Origin: VAZQ01 sp963725065
GTDB taxonomy: Bacteria > Pseudomonadota > Alphaproteobacteria > Rhizobiales > Xanthobacteraceae
Direction of reading: 5' to 3'
DNA length: 64,000 nt
Assembly (NCBI GenBank): GCA_963725065.1
Contig: CAVRXD010000014.1
Coordinates: forward strand, 32,663 to 96,662
Positions 1 to 9,750 of this stretch are shown one piece after another (positions within the stretch are counted from its first letter, which is position 1; each line of letters begins with the position of its first letter). The position numbers and the translations under genes were made by a program. The notes under the pieces are model-generated. The model searched no databases, was not told where the DNA came from, and saw nothing but the letters and a program-made list of their open reading frames with translations.

Positions 1-24
1 ACGCAGTTCGGTGTCCTGAGCCAT
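1..24 (-). CDS. start of an unidentified gene, cut by the window edge
   Basis: A minus-strand ATG at 24-22 opens a frame reading MAQDTELR before the window ends. Immediately upstream on that strand is a purine-rich GGGAGAAACCCG stretch that could serve as ribosome binding site. Only eight codons are visible, so no family can be named. The case for a gene rests on the ribosome binding site and the start codon. Confidence 0.4.
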
Positions 25-90
25 CGGGTTTCTCCCATAACCGTGCGGCGCTGAAGGCTGCCGCACCATGACGCCCGCGCCGGGCGACGG

Positions 91-192
91 TCAATTGCCG
101 AATATCTCGCTCAAGAACCCGGCCGCCGCCGGTACCGTCAGCGTGAGCAGGGCGGTTGCAAGAACAACCGACGCGACACCTGTGTTTTTCAT
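91..192 (-). CDS. 33-residue exported or membrane peptide, hypothetical
   Basis: This short minus-strand frame runs from ATG at 192-190 to TGA at 93-91. A strong GGAGG ribosome binding site lies about five bases before the ATG. The product starts MKNTGVASVV, has a hydrophobic stretch over residues 7-20, then PAAAG, a plausible signal-peptidase site, and ends in a tail of about nine residues (FLSEIFGN). It precedes the minus-strand gene at the left edge with a 66-base gap, so the two could share a transcript. It is a secreted micropeptide or a small single-pass membrane protein. No family is recognised. Confidence 0.5.
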   Translation of the reverse strand: MKNTGVASVVLATALLTLTVPAAAGFLSEIFGN

Positions 193-371
193 ATTTTCCT
201 CCTCAAAGTGGAAACGAAAGCCTAGGCCGATGGCGGTGTCCGGTCCAGCCGACTACCGCCTTTCCGCCATGGTCAGGGTTGCGATATCATCCCTCGCGTG
301 GCGCCCGCATTTGAAATGCCAACAACGACAATATCTGAGGCGACCACGGGAAACGTGTTGGAGGATCGGTA

Positions 372-1937
372 ATGAAATACGCGCTCTCGATTTCTGCTGC
401 GCTGCTGCTGCTGGCCGTAGGTCAGTCCGCGCCTGCGCAGGCTCAATCGCCTCGCGAGCTCGTCAATCAGGCGATCGCCGCGGAGGGTGGCCTCGACGCA
501 TTGCGTGGATTGAAGGGGCTTGCGATCAAGGCCGACGCCATGCACTGGGAGCCCGGCCAATCCAAAACCGCCGATGGCGAGCCGCGCATGCTGGGCAATA
601 CGACGCTTACGATCACCTGGGACCTCGCCAACGGCATGGCGCGCACCCAATGGGATCGCGACATGAAATATCCAGCGGTTGAAAAGATCAAATATACCGA
701 CGTGGTGACCCCCACGCTCGGTTACGTGATCGACGACAAGGGCGCCAGCAAACCGATGTCGGGCATCCGCGTCGCCGCGACGCTGCGCGAACTCGAGCGC
801 GCCTCGCCCACGTTGCTGCTCAAGGCGCTGGACGCCAAGAGCGGATTGCGGGCAGCCGGAAACCAGAAGCTCGGCAGCAAGACCCTGCGCGCCGTCGGCT
901 TTGTCGATGGGGGGACGAACTTCACCGTTCTGTTCGACCCGCAAAGCAAGCTTCCGGCCGCCATTCGCACGCGCGATGACGACAATATCGCGGGCAATTC
1001 GATCTATGATCTCGTTCCGAGCGATTGGAAAGCGGTCGGCGGCGTCAAGGTTGCCCACACGCTCTCCTATCAGCTCAACGGGGCAGAGGTCGGTAAGGTC
1101 ACCTACAAGGAGGTGACGGCAAATCCGACCATCGCGGCGGACACGTTCGCGGTGCCCGAGCCTGTCAAATCCGCGGCAAAGGCGCCGGCGACCGGGAATG
1201 TGCCGTATCAATGGGTGCTCCGTCGGCTTGCGCTCGGTCGGTTTCTGGACAGCGACGGCATCATCGTTCCGCCCGGTGGAAGCCTCAAGCTGGTCGAGCT
1301 CGCGCCCAACGTGCAGCACGTGCAAGGCGGTGCGGCCAACAACTTGATCGTCGCGATGAAGGACCATCTGGTCGTGTTCGATGCGCCTTATGGTGAGCTG
1401 CAATCGCGCTGGGTCATCGATGAGGCGAAGAAGAAGTATCCGGGCAAGCCGATCCGATACCTGGTGCTCACCCATCATCACATGGACCACACCGGCGGCA
1501 CCCGCACCTTCATGGCAGAAGGGGCCACCGTGATCGTGCCGAGCCCGGACAAAGCCTATTTTGAGAAGGTCGCCCGCATGCCGCACACCGTGGCGCCGGA
1601 CGAGCTCGCAAAAAAACGCCGGGCCGCCGTCAAGGTGCAGGAGGTGAAGGACCAACTGTCGCTCAAGGACGACAGCGAGGAGATTCGCCTCTACAACATC
1701 ACCAATCCGCACGTCGATGGCATGATCATCGGACACTTGGTCAAGCCCAATATCGTGTATGTCACGGACATCCTGTCGCCGCGCGGGCCGATCGAGCGCA
1801 ATCCCGGCACGCTCGCCGTCGGCGAAGCGCTCAAGAAGAACGGCATTACCAACTCCACGATCGCGGGTGGTCATGGTACGACCGCCAAGCAGGCGGAGAT
1901 CGGCGCTGCCCTGGGGACGGAAGTGAGCAGCCGCTAG
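372..1937 (+). CDS. secreted metallo-beta-lactamase-fold hydrolase
   Basis: The 521-residue protein starts with a clear Sec signal peptide (MKYALSISAALLLL, cleavage near AQAQ, about residue 25). The first 270 residues form an N-terminal region that I do not recognise. The C-terminal 220 residues are a metallo-beta-lactamase fold: THHHMDH at residues 367-373 is the zinc-binding HxHxDH signature, and later NPHVDG and VTDIL are candidate further ligand segments. MBL-fold enzymes hydrolyse ester, thioester or lactam bonds; the periplasmic substrate is unknown. A GGAGGA motif precedes the ATG. A terminator follows the stop, so the gene is probably monocistronic. Confidence 0.8.
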   Translation: MKYALSISAALLLLAVGQSAPAQAQSPRELVNQAIAAEGGLDALRGLKGLAIKADAMHWEPGQSKTADGEPRMLGNTTLTITWDLANGMARTQWDRDMKYPAVEKIKYTDVVTPTLGYVIDDKGASKPMSGIRVAATLRELERASPTLLLKALDAKSGLRAAGNQKLGSKTLRAVGFVDGGTNFTVLFDPQSKLPAAIRTRDDDNIAGNSIYDLVPSDWKAVGGVKVAHTLSYQLNGAEVGKVTYKEVTANPTIAADTFAVPEPVKSAAKAPATGNVPYQWVLRRLALGRFLDSDGIIVPPGGSLKLVELAPNVQHVQGGAANNLIVAMKDHLVVFDAPYGELQSRWVIDEAKKKYPGKPIRYLVLTHHHMDHTGGTRTFMAEGATVIVPSPDKAYFEKVARMPHTVAPDELAKKRRAAVKVQEVKDQLSLKDDSEEIRLYNITNPHVDGMIIGHLVKPNIVYVTDILSPRGPIERNPGTLAVGEALKKNGITNSTIAGGHGTTAKQAEIGAALGTEVSSR

Positions 1938-1956
1938 CTTCGGGTCCGCACGTTGC

Positions 1957-1990
1957 GCGGCGTCCGGTCATGAGCCGGGCGCCGCCTTTT
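1957..1990 (+). terminator. rho-independent terminator after the MBL-fold gene
   Basis: An 11-bp GC-rich stem (GCGGCGTCCGG paired with CCGGGCGCCGC through one T-G pair) with a seven-base loop is followed by CTTTT. It begins 20 bases after the stop codon of the upstream gene. Confidence 0.7.
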
Positions 1991-2163
1991 CCGCACTCGT
2001 CCGCGCTTGCGCGCGCCGCGATCCGCAGTCGCCATCACTGTACCGTTGCGCTTGTCGTATCTGGCGTCGCGTTTCCTGCGCGTCAGCCGATTAGGTTCCT
2101 CGAATTCACGCAGGCCGCCGTCAAAGCTCGACATCCGCAGGCATCTGTGGAATCTGACGGCCA

Positions 2164-3165
2164 ATGTTCTCGACCGACCCGTCCCCGACCAGACGTCCTG
2201 CCGTACTGTTCGCACTGATCCTGCTGGCCTGGGCCACCTCGAGCCCGCATCCGGCGGTCGCGCAGACCTCGGCCGAGGGGGAGCAAACTCCGGCGCGCTT
2301 GCTGGCGGCGGCGAAGAGCTGGGGTTACCAGCTGCACAAATTCGATCCTGACACGCTTGCCGCCTCTTCCTACGATATGCTGGTGATCGACTATTCGCGC
2401 GATGGTAAGCCCGCGCGCGCATTGACGCCGGAAGAGGTCGACAAGATCAGGGTCAAGCCCGACGGCGAGCGACGCATCGTGCTCGCCTATCTCTCGATCG
2501 GGGTGGCGCAGACATATCGCTACTATTGGAAATGGTACTGGGGTTGGGTCTTTGGTGTGCTCTCCCCGCGCTGGCTCGGAAGCGAAAATCCGGAGTGGCG
2601 TGGGAACTACGGTGTGCGCTATTGGCACGAAGGCTGGCAGAAAATCATCCTCGGCGGCGAGAACAGTTATCTCGAGCGCATCGTCAAAGCGGGGTTTGAC
2701 GGCGTCTATCTCGACGGGGTCGATGAATACGTCGACATGGTCAAGGAGAAGCGCAATGCCCGGGCGCTGATGATCGCGTTCGTGAAGGCAATTGCCGAGC
2801 GTGCTCGCGTGCTCAAACCCGGGTTTCTTGTCGTGCCCCAGAACGCCGAGGCGCTGCTCGCCGACGCGTCCTATCGCGCGGTCATCGACGGAATCGGCAA
2901 GGAGGATCTGTTGTTCGGCGATGACGTCAGCCAACAGCCGAACGATCCCAAATCGATTGTGTCCGATGTCGTTCGCTTGAAGCTGCTGACCGCCGACCAC
3001 AAGCCTGTCTTCGTCGTGGAATATCTCGACGCGCCGCAGGAGATCGAGCGGGCCAGGAGACGGCTCGAGCGTTACGGCTTCATCCCATATTTCACTGACC
3101 GCGCGCTGGATTCCATGCGCGTCGGCGACGTTCCTGCTCCCGACCACGCAGCCGACAAGAAATAG
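2164..3165 (+). CDS. secreted GH114-like (TM1410-type) TIM-barrel glycoside hydrolase
   Basis: This is a 333-residue protein with an arginine-containing N-terminus and a hydrophobic signal segment (about residues 14-30, ending PAVAQ). The mature part matches the layout of the endo-alpha-1,4-polygalactosaminidase/TM1410 family: an early strand with VIDYSRDG, AYLSIGVAQTYRYYW on a middle strand, and FDGVYLDGVDEY, a strand end bearing candidate acidic catalytic residues, in the centre. Known GH114 enzymes cut galactosamine-containing exopolysaccharide outside the cytoplasm. The assignment is by motif recognition; many bacterial members are uncharacterised. It ends 91 bases before the convergent nadK stop. 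Confidence 0.7.
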   Translation: MFSTDPSPTRRPAVLFALILLAWATSSPHPAVAQTSAEGEQTPARLLAAAKSWGYQLHKFDPDTLAASSYDMLVIDYSRDGKPARALTPEEVDKIRVKPDGERRIVLAYLSIGVAQTYRYYWKWYWGWVFGVLSPRWLGSENPEWRGNYGVRYWHEGWQKIILGGENSYLERIVKAGFDGVYLDGVDEYVDMVKEKRNARALMIAFVKAIAERARVLKPGFLVVPQNAEALLADASYRAVIDGIGKEDLLFGDDVSQQPNDPKSIVSDVVRLKLLTADHKPVFVVEYLDAPQEIERARRRLERYGFIPYFTDRALDSMRVGDVPAPDHAADKK

Positions 3166-3255
3166 GCGGGTGCGGCAACGTCGCCTGAATTCGTGCACGA
3201 TGGTCAAACCGGCGGACGGGAATGACCCTGCAGCGGTTTATTTGCCGATAAGCGC

Positions 3256-4038
3256 TCAATACCCGAATTGCTCGCGCAGGATACGTTCGTCCAGACTGTG
3301 GCCGGGATCGAACAGCATCTGCATCGAGATGCTGTGATCCATCTGGATATCGACCGTGCGGACCGCCCGGACCTCATCATGGTCGGCGACGGCGGCGACC
3401 GGGCGCTTCTCTGGCTCCAGCACCTCCACGCGGACCCGCGCGGTGTCGGGCAGGAGCGCACCGCGCCAACGCCGCGGCCGGAATGGGCTGATCGGGGTCA
3501 GCGCCATCAGCGGGGCGTTGATCGGCAGGATTGGCCCCTGAGCCGACAGATTATACGCGGTCGATCCGGCGGGCGTTGCCAGCAGCACGCCGTCCGCGAC
3601 CAGTTCAGGCAGCCGCTCCTCGCCGTCGATCAGGACGCGCAGTCGTGCCGCCTGATAGGTCTGCCGAAACAGCGAGACCTCGTTGAAGGCGTGAAACTCC
3701 ACCCGGCCGCCGTCCTCATCATGCGCGCACATCAGTAGCGGATGGATCACCGTGACGTGGGACTTTGACAGCCGTTTCGGCAGATCGTCCGGGGAATACT
3801 CGTTCATGAGGAAGCCGACGGTGCCGCGGTGCATCCCGTAGATCGGCTTGCCCGTTTTCATGAACCGGTGCAGGGTTTGCAGCATGAGCCCGTCGCCGCC
3901 TAGCGCCACGATGACATCGGCGTCCTCGGCGGAGACGTTGTCGTAGCGGGCGGACAGCCGTTGGAGCGCCTCATGCGCCTCACCGATTGGGCTGGCGACG
4001 AAGGCTATACGCTCGAAGCTCGCGTTCGCGGGGCTCAT
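3256..4038 (-). CDS. nadK: NAD kinase
   Basis: The 260-residue cytoplasmic enzyme phosphorylates NAD to NADP. The diagnostic GGDG loop is at residues 47-50 after a short Rossmann-type strand, followed by the NEYS segment and the TPAGSTAYNLSAQGPI motif of the second domain. I chose ATG 4038-4036 because MSPANASFERIAF matches the usual alphaproteobacterial N-terminus; the open frame extends 17 codons further upstream without a better start. The gene is divergent from cutA, with 62 bases between the start codons. Confidence 0.93.
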   Translation of the reverse strand: MSPANASFERIAFVASPIGEAHEALQRLSARYDNVSAEDADVIVALGGDGLMLQTLHRFMKTGKPIYGMHRGTVGFLMNEYSPDDLPKRLSKSHVTVIHPLLMCAHDEDGGRVEFHAFNEVSLFRQTYQAARLRVLIDGEERLPELVADGVLLATPAGSTAYNLSAQGPILPINAPLMALTPISPFRPRRWRGALLPDTARVRVEVLEPEKRPVAAVADHDEVRAVRTVDIQMDHSISMQMLFDPGHSLDERILREQFGY

Positions 4039-4100
4039 GGGTGAATTTCGACACACGATCAGCCGGCCAGTGGCGCCCGCGCCCGGCAAGGTGGGTGAAT

Positions 4101-4433
4101 ATGGAGCGCGCAGTCCTGGTCTATACGACGTTTCCCTCGATTGTCGAGGCGGAGCGGGCCGGGCGCGTCCTGGTCGAACGACGCTTGTGCGCCTGCGTGA
4201 ACATTCTTCCCGGCATGGTTTCGCACTATTGGTGGCAGGGCGCCGTCGAACGTGGCGAGGAAGTGGTGATGATCATCAAGACCCGCGGCTCCCTCGCCGA
4301 GCATGTTGGTACCGCCGTGAAGGAGATGCATTCCTACACCACGCCCGCGATTCTGGTCATTCCGATCGAGAGCATCGATAAGGGCTATCTCGACTGGCTC
4401 ATGGCCGAGACTGATCCGGAAGCGAAGGGCTGA
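4101..4433 (+). CDS. cutA: divalent-cation tolerance protein CutA
   Basis: The 110-residue protein has the normal CutA length. It carries the family pattern: an N-terminal strand VLVYTTFPS, the LCACVNI segment, SHYWWQG, and the C-terminal TTPAILVIPI. CutA forms a very stable trimer and is linked to metal tolerance, though its biochemical role is unsettled. The start is ATG 4101 with GGTGGGTGA just upstream; the longer in-frame extension back to 3987 overlaps the nadK start and lacks CutA character. Confidence 0.92.
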   Translation: MERAVLVYTTFPSIVEAERAGRVLVERRLCACVNILPGMVSHYWWQGAVERGEEVVMIIKTRGSLAEHVGTAVKEMHSYTTPAILVIPIESIDKGYLDWLMAETDPEAKG

Positions 4434-4599
4434 CGCGTGTCGGCGCCGCGCCGGTCGGCGGCGCAGGCCGAAGCGCCGCAGACGAGCGCAGGTCCTCGCA
4501 GACCGCGTGGGGGGCCGACACGCTGGCGCTCCGGGTGTGTCCCGCCGACTACAAGAGCACACATTCTGCCTTTCGCCACGCCCGCGGCAGTCACCGGCG

Positions 4600-4629
4600 T
4601 TGACACGCTCCTTCCGACTTCCCTACCGT
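4600..4629 (+). promoter_or_regulatory. candidate promoter of the B12 uptake operon
   Basis: A perfect TTGACA at 4600-4605 is followed after 18 bases by TACCGT (4624-4629). Transcription would start near 4636, right at the 5' end of the cobalamin riboswitch. The -10 element is weak. Confidence 0.45.
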
Positions 4630-4815
4630 GAACGTCGACGGTTCCCTTCGGGGATCAATAGGGAACGCGGTGAGGCGAGAGATCGCTAATGCCGCGGCTG
4701 CCCCCGCAACTGTAAGCGGCGAATCTTCCGTCATCGTGCCACTGGGCTCTCGGGTCCCGGGAAGGCGGCGGAAGGTAGTGACCCGCGAGCCAGGAGACCT
4801 GCCGTCAGCCGTGGT
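4630..4815 (+). promoter_or_regulatory. cobalamin (B12) riboswitch
   Basis: The leader has the conserved cobalamin-aptamer elements in order: GGTTCCC near 4640, GGGAACGCGGTG near 4661, the AATGCCGCGGCTGCCCCCGC block with ACTGTAAGCGG (4688-4719), GCCACTGG (4738-4745), GGGAAGGCGG (4759-4768), and the B12 box AGCCAGGAGACCTGCC at 4788-4803. It lies just upstream of a BtuB-type receptor and a BtuFCD transporter. B12 binding should therefore shut off expression of the uptake operon. The region between the aptamer and the start at 4935 could hold the expression platform. Confidence 0.95.
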
Positions 4816-4934
4816 CACACGCGAGCATGTCGGCCGGGGTGTCCTGACAGAGCCGAGCCAGCTCGTACGGTGGTACGTCTGGTGAGACTTCGTTCGCAGG
4901 TGACGTGCCACAAACGTCGCGCCCGAGGTCTCGT

Positions 4935-7011
4935 ATGTTTTCCATCGCCGTCGCGGCACATCGTGCCGCAAGACTCCACCCTTTTCTCCTCACATCGACC
5001 GTACTCGTTTCTTTGGGGCCTCTCTGTTCCTCGCCCGCTCTCTCGCAGCAGAGCGCGTCCCCAGACTTAAGCCTGCCGGAAGTTGTCGTAGCGCGCCCGG
5101 TCGTGCGGCCGCGCGCCCCGGCGCCCGCGCCGCGATCGTCGAGCGCGCCCCCGCGCACGCAGTTGCCGCCCGCCGAGGCCGCACCTGAGGCCAATGCACA
5201 GGTCGTGTACAGTCCGACCGCGGTAGCGACTCCAGCCCGTGACATCGCAAGCTCGGTGACGGTCATCACCGCCGCGGATATCGAGCGCGAGCAGCGTCGT
5301 ACGGTGCCGGATGCCCTCGCCAACGTACCCGGCCTCAACATCGTGCAGACCGGCGGGCCCGGCGGCCAGACCTCGGTCTTCATGCGCGGCACCAACGCAA
5401 ACCAGGTCAAGGTGCTCATCGATGGCATTGACGTCAGCGATCCCAGCAACCCCAATCGCTCGTTCGATTTCGGCCAGTTGCTGACCGCCGACATCGCCCG
5501 CATCGAGGTGCTGCGCGGCCCGCAGAGCGGCCTCTATGGCGCGGATGCGATCGGCGGCGTGATCTCAATCATCACCAAGAAGGGTGACGGGCCGCCGAAG
5601 GCGACGGCCGTGGTCGAGGGCGGCTCGTTTGGCACCTTTAACCAGATTGCCAGCCTCAGTGGCGGCGACCAGCGCGGCAATTATGCGTTCACGGCAGCAC
5701 ATTTTCGCACCGCCAGTACACCGGTGACGCCGCTCGAGCTGCTGCCACCGGGCCGTCCGCGGATAAACAACTCATACGAAAATTGGACCTACTCGACCAA
5801 GCTCGGCCACAACGTATCTGACAACCTCGCGCTCAATTGGGTGGGACGATTCACCGATGCCACACTGCATTTCACCGGCGACGATTTCTCGGTCTTCCCT
5901 TCGGTGCCAAATGCAGTCCAGAGCATCCAGGCTGCGCACCAGTTTTACCAACGCGGGGAAGCGGTATTGACGGCGCTGGACGGCCGCCTGGTGAATTATT
6001 TCGGCGTCAACTACACCGACACATTTAACTGGAACAAGGCTCCCGACCCGGCGGCGCCAGGCATCAACAAGGGCGACCGCACCCGATATGACTGGCACTC
6101 GGTGTTCGAGCCATTGCCCGGTCAGTTCTTAATTACAGGCCTGCAGCAGGAGACTGAGCGGCTCGATACCGGGACGCTGATGGCGTCGAATGGGACGACT
6201 TCGGCTTTCGCAGAGTTGCAGACGCAAGCTCGCCCAGCGTCTGTTCCTGGTCAGCAACGTCCGCTACGACGAGAACGACGCCTTCGGCAATCGCACGACT
6301 TACCGCCTCGCGCCGGCCTTCATAGTTCCGGTGACCGAGTCGAAGCTGAAGGCGAGCTTGGGTACCGGTTTCAAGACACCGACCCTGAGCCAGTTATACG
6401 TCGATTTTCGGCCGGCCTTCAATTTTTTCGGCAATCCTAATCTGTTGCCGGAACAGAGCGTCGGCTACGATTTCGGATTCGAGCAGCCGCTTGCCAACGA
6501 CCGCTTTCGCTTCGGCGTGACCCGCTACCACAACAATATCACCAATCTCATCAACACCAATGCAACCGGCACCTCGTACATCAATGTCGGCGAGGCGATC
6601 ACGTCGGGCTACGAGGCCTTCGCATCGGCCGCCGTCACCGACCGCCTGCGGCTGCGCACGGACTACACCTATACCAAGGCGATTGACGCGATCACGGAGC
6701 TCGAATTGCTCCGGCGCCCGCGACACAAATACACCTTGGCCGCCGAGTGGAATCCCACCGATCAGCTTCTTCTCTCGGCGACTTGGCTCCGCGTCAGCAC
6801 CTGGATCGACGGCAATCGCGATTTCTCGATCCAGCGCCTGACCGCACCCGGCTATGCCGTCCTCAATCTAGCGGCCAACTACACCGTCAACCAATACACG
6901 ACCGTGTTCGGTCGCATCGACAACCTGCTCAACGAGCGTTATCAGAACCCGACCGGCTTCGACCGCCCGGGTCTTGGTATCTTCGGAGGGATCCGGGTTG
7001 CCAATCGATAG
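4935..7011 (+). pseudogene. btuB: TonB-dependent vitamin B12 receptor, interrupted by a frameshift
   Basis: The outer-membrane receptor for cobalamin would be about 690 residues. The first part has a signal segment, a Pro/Ala-rich linker, a TonB-box-like LPEVVV and a plug domain (DALANVPGLNIVQ, VFMRGT, IEVLRGPQSGLYGADAIGGVI). The reading frame then shifts: one extra base near 6228 moves the beta-barrel part (LFLVSNVRYDEN to GLGIFGGIRVANR) into the next frame, ending at 7011. Nothing else looks decayed on either side, so this may be a sequencing error or a recent mutation. ATG 4935 is preferred over the GTG at 4905 because it begins directly at the signal peptide. The riboswitch upstream supports the substrate. 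Confidence 0.85.
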
Positions 7012-7049
7012 CGGCACAAGACGATCGCGGATCGCGGCCTGACAAGAGG

Positions 7050-7925
7050 ATGTTTGCAACGGTGCGCTGTCGTCGTCTCATCCTGAATGCGGTCGCGTTG
7101 CTGTTCGCGATCGCGCACCTGGGTGCGACCGACGCGCCGGGAAAGCCCCGGCGCATCGTCTCGCTCAACATGTGCGTGGACGAGCTCGTTCTGCGGCTCG
7201 CGGAGCCGCAGAACATTGCGTCGGTTACCTGGCTGTCCCGCGATCCGAAGAACTCGAACGTAGCGGAGCTGGGTGCCCGCATCCCCGTCAATCACGGGCT
7301 CGCGGAAGAGATCATCCCCTTGAATCCGGATTTGATCATCGCGGGCATCTACACCGCACGGACGGCGGTCGCGATGTTGAAGCGTGTCGGCATTCCGGTA
7401 TTGGAGATTGGTGTTCCCAAGAGCCTTGACGACGTCCGTGCGCAGATCCGTGAAATCGCCGGGCTGATCGGCGAACGGGAGAGAGGTGAAAGCGTCGTGG
7501 CCGACATGGATCGGCGCCTCGCGGCGCTGCCGCACCCGCCGTCGTCGGACCGACCGCGCGCCGTGGTGCTCAATCCAAACGGCGCGACCGTCGGGAAGGG
7601 AACGCTGGTCGACGAGATCATGACCCGGGCCGGACTCACAAACGTAGCCGCGGAGCTCGGCATCGACAGCTATGGACAGATCCCTTTGGAAGCAGTGGCC
7701 GCGAACGCGGTCGACGTTCTGATCGTCAGTGCAAGCCGCGACGGACCGCCCGCACTCGCGACGGAAATCCTGCGCCACCCCGTGCTCGCCGCGCTCTCGG
7801 ACCGCACCCGGGTCGTGGTGATGCCGGGGCGGCTATGGAACTGCGGCGGCCCTGCCGTGGTCGAGGCGATCGAGCGACTGATGCAGATCGCGACTGAGGT
7901 TCGCGCCGAGGCGCAGCCAAAATGA
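7050..7925 (+). CDS. btuF: periplasmic cobalamin-binding protein BtuF
   Basis: The 291-residue protein has an N-terminal hydrophobic signal segment (about residues 9-24). It has the two-lobe helical-backbone layout of class III binding proteins: RRIVSLNMCVDELVLRL at the start of lobe one, the PDLIIAG strand, a long central helix with LDDVRAQIREIAGLIGE, then VDVLIVSAS and GRLWNCGGP in lobe two. It would hand B12 to BtuCD. ATG 7050 has AAGAGG just upstream, and the stop overlaps btuC by ATGA. Confidence 0.85.
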   Translation: MFATVRCRRLILNAVALLFAIAHLGATDAPGKPRRIVSLNMCVDELVLRLAEPQNIASVTWLSRDPKNSNVAELGARIPVNHGLAEEIIPLNPDLIIAGIYTARTAVAMLKRVGIPVLEIGVPKSLDDVRAQIREIAGLIGERERGESVVADMDRRLAALPHPPSSDRPRAVVLNPNGATVGKGTLVDEIMTRAGLTNVAAELGIDSYGQIPLEAVAANAVDVLIVSASRDGPPALATEILRHPVLAALSDRTRVVVMPGRLWNCGGPAVVEAIERLMQIATEVRAEAQPK

Positions 7926-8956
7926 TGCGCGCTTCGGCCGTCGATCCGGTGCGGCACGCCCGCGTGCCGCCATACGGCGTTCTGGTGGCCGGCCTCGCGA
8001 TCCTCGTTGTCATCCTGATGGGGGCATCGCTTGCGATCGGCTACGCACCGCTCGATCTGGTGCAGGCGTTCCGGGATGTCTTCAAGGGCGAAAAAACGCT
8101 CGCCACGCTGGTGCTCACCGAACTGCGGCTGCCGCGCGCGCTGCTCGGCTGTTTCGTCGGCCTCAGTCTCGGCATCAGCGGCGCCGCCATGCAGGGGCTG
8201 TTGCGTAATCCGCTCGCCGAGCCGGGCATCATCGGTGTGTCCGGCGCGGCGGCATTCGGCGCCGTCACGGTGTTCTATTTCGGCTTGGCCGGCGCGCTGT
8301 CGCTTGCGCTCCCGCTCGGCGGCATCGCCGGAGCCGCGGCGGCAACCTTCCTGCTCTACGGGCTCTCGGGTCGCGGCGCCGGAACGATGACGCTGATCCT
8401 CGCGGGTGTGGCCATCAATAGCTTTGCGGGAGCGCTCACGTCGCTCGCGCTCAATCTCTCGCCCAATCCGTACGCGGTAACGGAGATCGTATTCTGGCTG
8501 TTGGGATCGCTGGCCGACCGTAGCTTGCCCTATGTGTGGCTGATCCTGCCTTTGATGATCATCGGATGGGGGCTGCTGCTGGTATCGGGTCCGGCGCTCG
8601 ACGGGCTCACGCTCGGCGAGGATACGGCAAAGAGCCTGGGCTTCGACCTCGGTCGTCTGAGGCTGCAGCTCATCGCCGGGACCGCGCTCGCCGTCGGCAG
8701 CGCCGTTGCGGTGACTGGCGCGATCGCGTTCGTCGGTCTGGTCGTGCCGCACCTGCTCAGACCCCTGGTGGCCCACCGGCCGGGACGCCTTCTGCTGGTG
8801 AGCGGGCTTGGCGGAGCGGCTCTGACCCTTGCCGCCGACATCAGCGTTCGCCTCCTGCCGATCCGGCCGGAGCTCAAGCTCGGGGTGGTGACCGCGATCA
8901 TCGGAGCGCCGTTCCTGTTCGGCCTGATCTACCGGTTGCGCGAGGAGGAGGCGTGA
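7922..8956 (+). CDS. btuC: vitamin B12 ABC transporter permease BtuC
   Basis: The 344-residue FecCD-family permease has about ten hydrophobic segments and family landmarks: LRLPRALLG followed by FVGLSLGISGAAMQGLLRNPLAEPGIIGVS, and near the end GAIAFVGLVVPHLLR, the loop that contacts the ATPase. A BtuC dimer forms the inner-membrane channel. The gene starts inside the btuF stop and shares TGATG with the next gene, so translation is probably coupled. Confidence 0.88.
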   Translation: MMRASAVDPVRHARVPPYGVLVAGLAILVVILMGASLAIGYAPLDLVQAFRDVFKGEKTLATLVLTELRLPRALLGCFVGLSLGISGAAMQGLLRNPLAEPGIIGVSGAAAFGAVTVFYFGLAGALSLALPLGGIAGAAAATFLLYGLSGRGAGTMTLILAGVAINSFAGALTSLALNLSPNPYAVTEIVFWLLGSLADRSLPYVWLILPLMIIGWGLLLVSGPALDGLTLGEDTAKSLGFDLGRLRLQLIAGTALAVGSAVAVTGAIAFVGLVVPHLLRPLVAHRPGRLLLVSGLGGAALTLAADISVRLLPIRPELKLGVVTAIIGAPFLFGLIYRLREEEA

Positions 8957-9750
8957 TGGAGATCGAGGCGCAGGGCATTGCCATACGCTTTGGGCCGGTA
9001 TCGTTGTTGGAAGGCGTCGATCTGGCAATGCGGGGCGGCGAGATGGTCGGCCTGATCGGGCCCAATGGTTCGGGCAAGACAACACTGTTGCGGGTGCTCG
9101 CCAATCTCCGCGCGCCCGAAGCGGGCAGGGTGCATTACGCCGGACGAACCGCCGCCGAGATTGGGACGCGCGAGCTCTCGCGCCAGATCGCCTACCTCGC
9201 CCAGGGGGGCGCCGTCCATTGGCCGATGCGGGTCGAGACCTTGGTCGCGCTGGGCCGGCTGCCGCACCGGCGCCCGTTCCAGGGCCACGATGCGGCGGAC
9301 CGGCATGCGATCGAGCGGGCGATGACCGCAGCCGACGTCGCTTATCTTCGCACCCGGACGATGGGACAGATCTCGGGCGGCGAACGCTTGCGTGTGCTGC
9401 TCGCGCGCGCCCTGGCCGTCGACGCCCGGGTCCTGCTGGCGGACGAGCCCATCGCCGCGCTCGATCCGCTGCATCAGCTGCAGGTGATGGAATTGCTGCG
9501 AATGATCGCGAGCGAGGGACGGGGGGTCATCGTCGTGTTGCATGATCTGGCGCTGGCGACGCGCTTTTGTGACCGTCTCATCCTGCTTGCGCGCGGAGGC
9601 ATCCTGGTGGAAGGCGCGCCGGCGCAAGTCCTGACCGATGCCCATGTCGCAGAGGCCTATGGCGTGGAGGTGGTTCGCGGCGAGCGTGACGGTGTGCCGT
9701 TCCTGTTGCCGTGGAAGCCATCAGCGCAATCCGAGGGAGACGTGCCGTGA
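8956..9750 (+). CDS. btuD: vitamin B12 ABC transporter ATPase BtuD
   Basis: The 264-residue ATPase has Walker A GPNGSGKTT, the signature ISGGERLRV, Walker B VLLADEP and the switch histidine in VVLHD. It belongs to the FecE/BtuD group that serves FecCD permeases. ATG 8956 has GAGGAGG seven bases upstream and overlaps the btuC stop. The C-terminus extends past the core with YGVEVVRGERDGVPFLLPW, common in this group. Confidence 0.87.
   Translation: MEIEAQGIAIRFGPVSLLEGVDLAMRGGEMVGLIGPNGSGKTTLLRVLANLRAPEAGRVHYAGRTAAEIGTRELSRQIAYLAQGGAVHWPMRVETLVALGRLPHRRPFQGHDAADRHAIERAMTAADVAYLRTRTMGQISGGERLRVLLARALAVDARVLLADEPIAALDPLHQLQVMELLRMIASEGRGVIVVLHDLALATRFCDRLILLARGGILVEGAPAQVLTDAHVAEAYGVEVVRGERDGVPFLLPWKPSAQSEGDVP

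Noticed and set aside
273..1874. Long minus-strand frame of 533 codons opposite the MBL-fold gene
   Set aside because: The plus-strand gene has a signal peptide, ribosome binding site and a zinc motif; the reverse frame has none.
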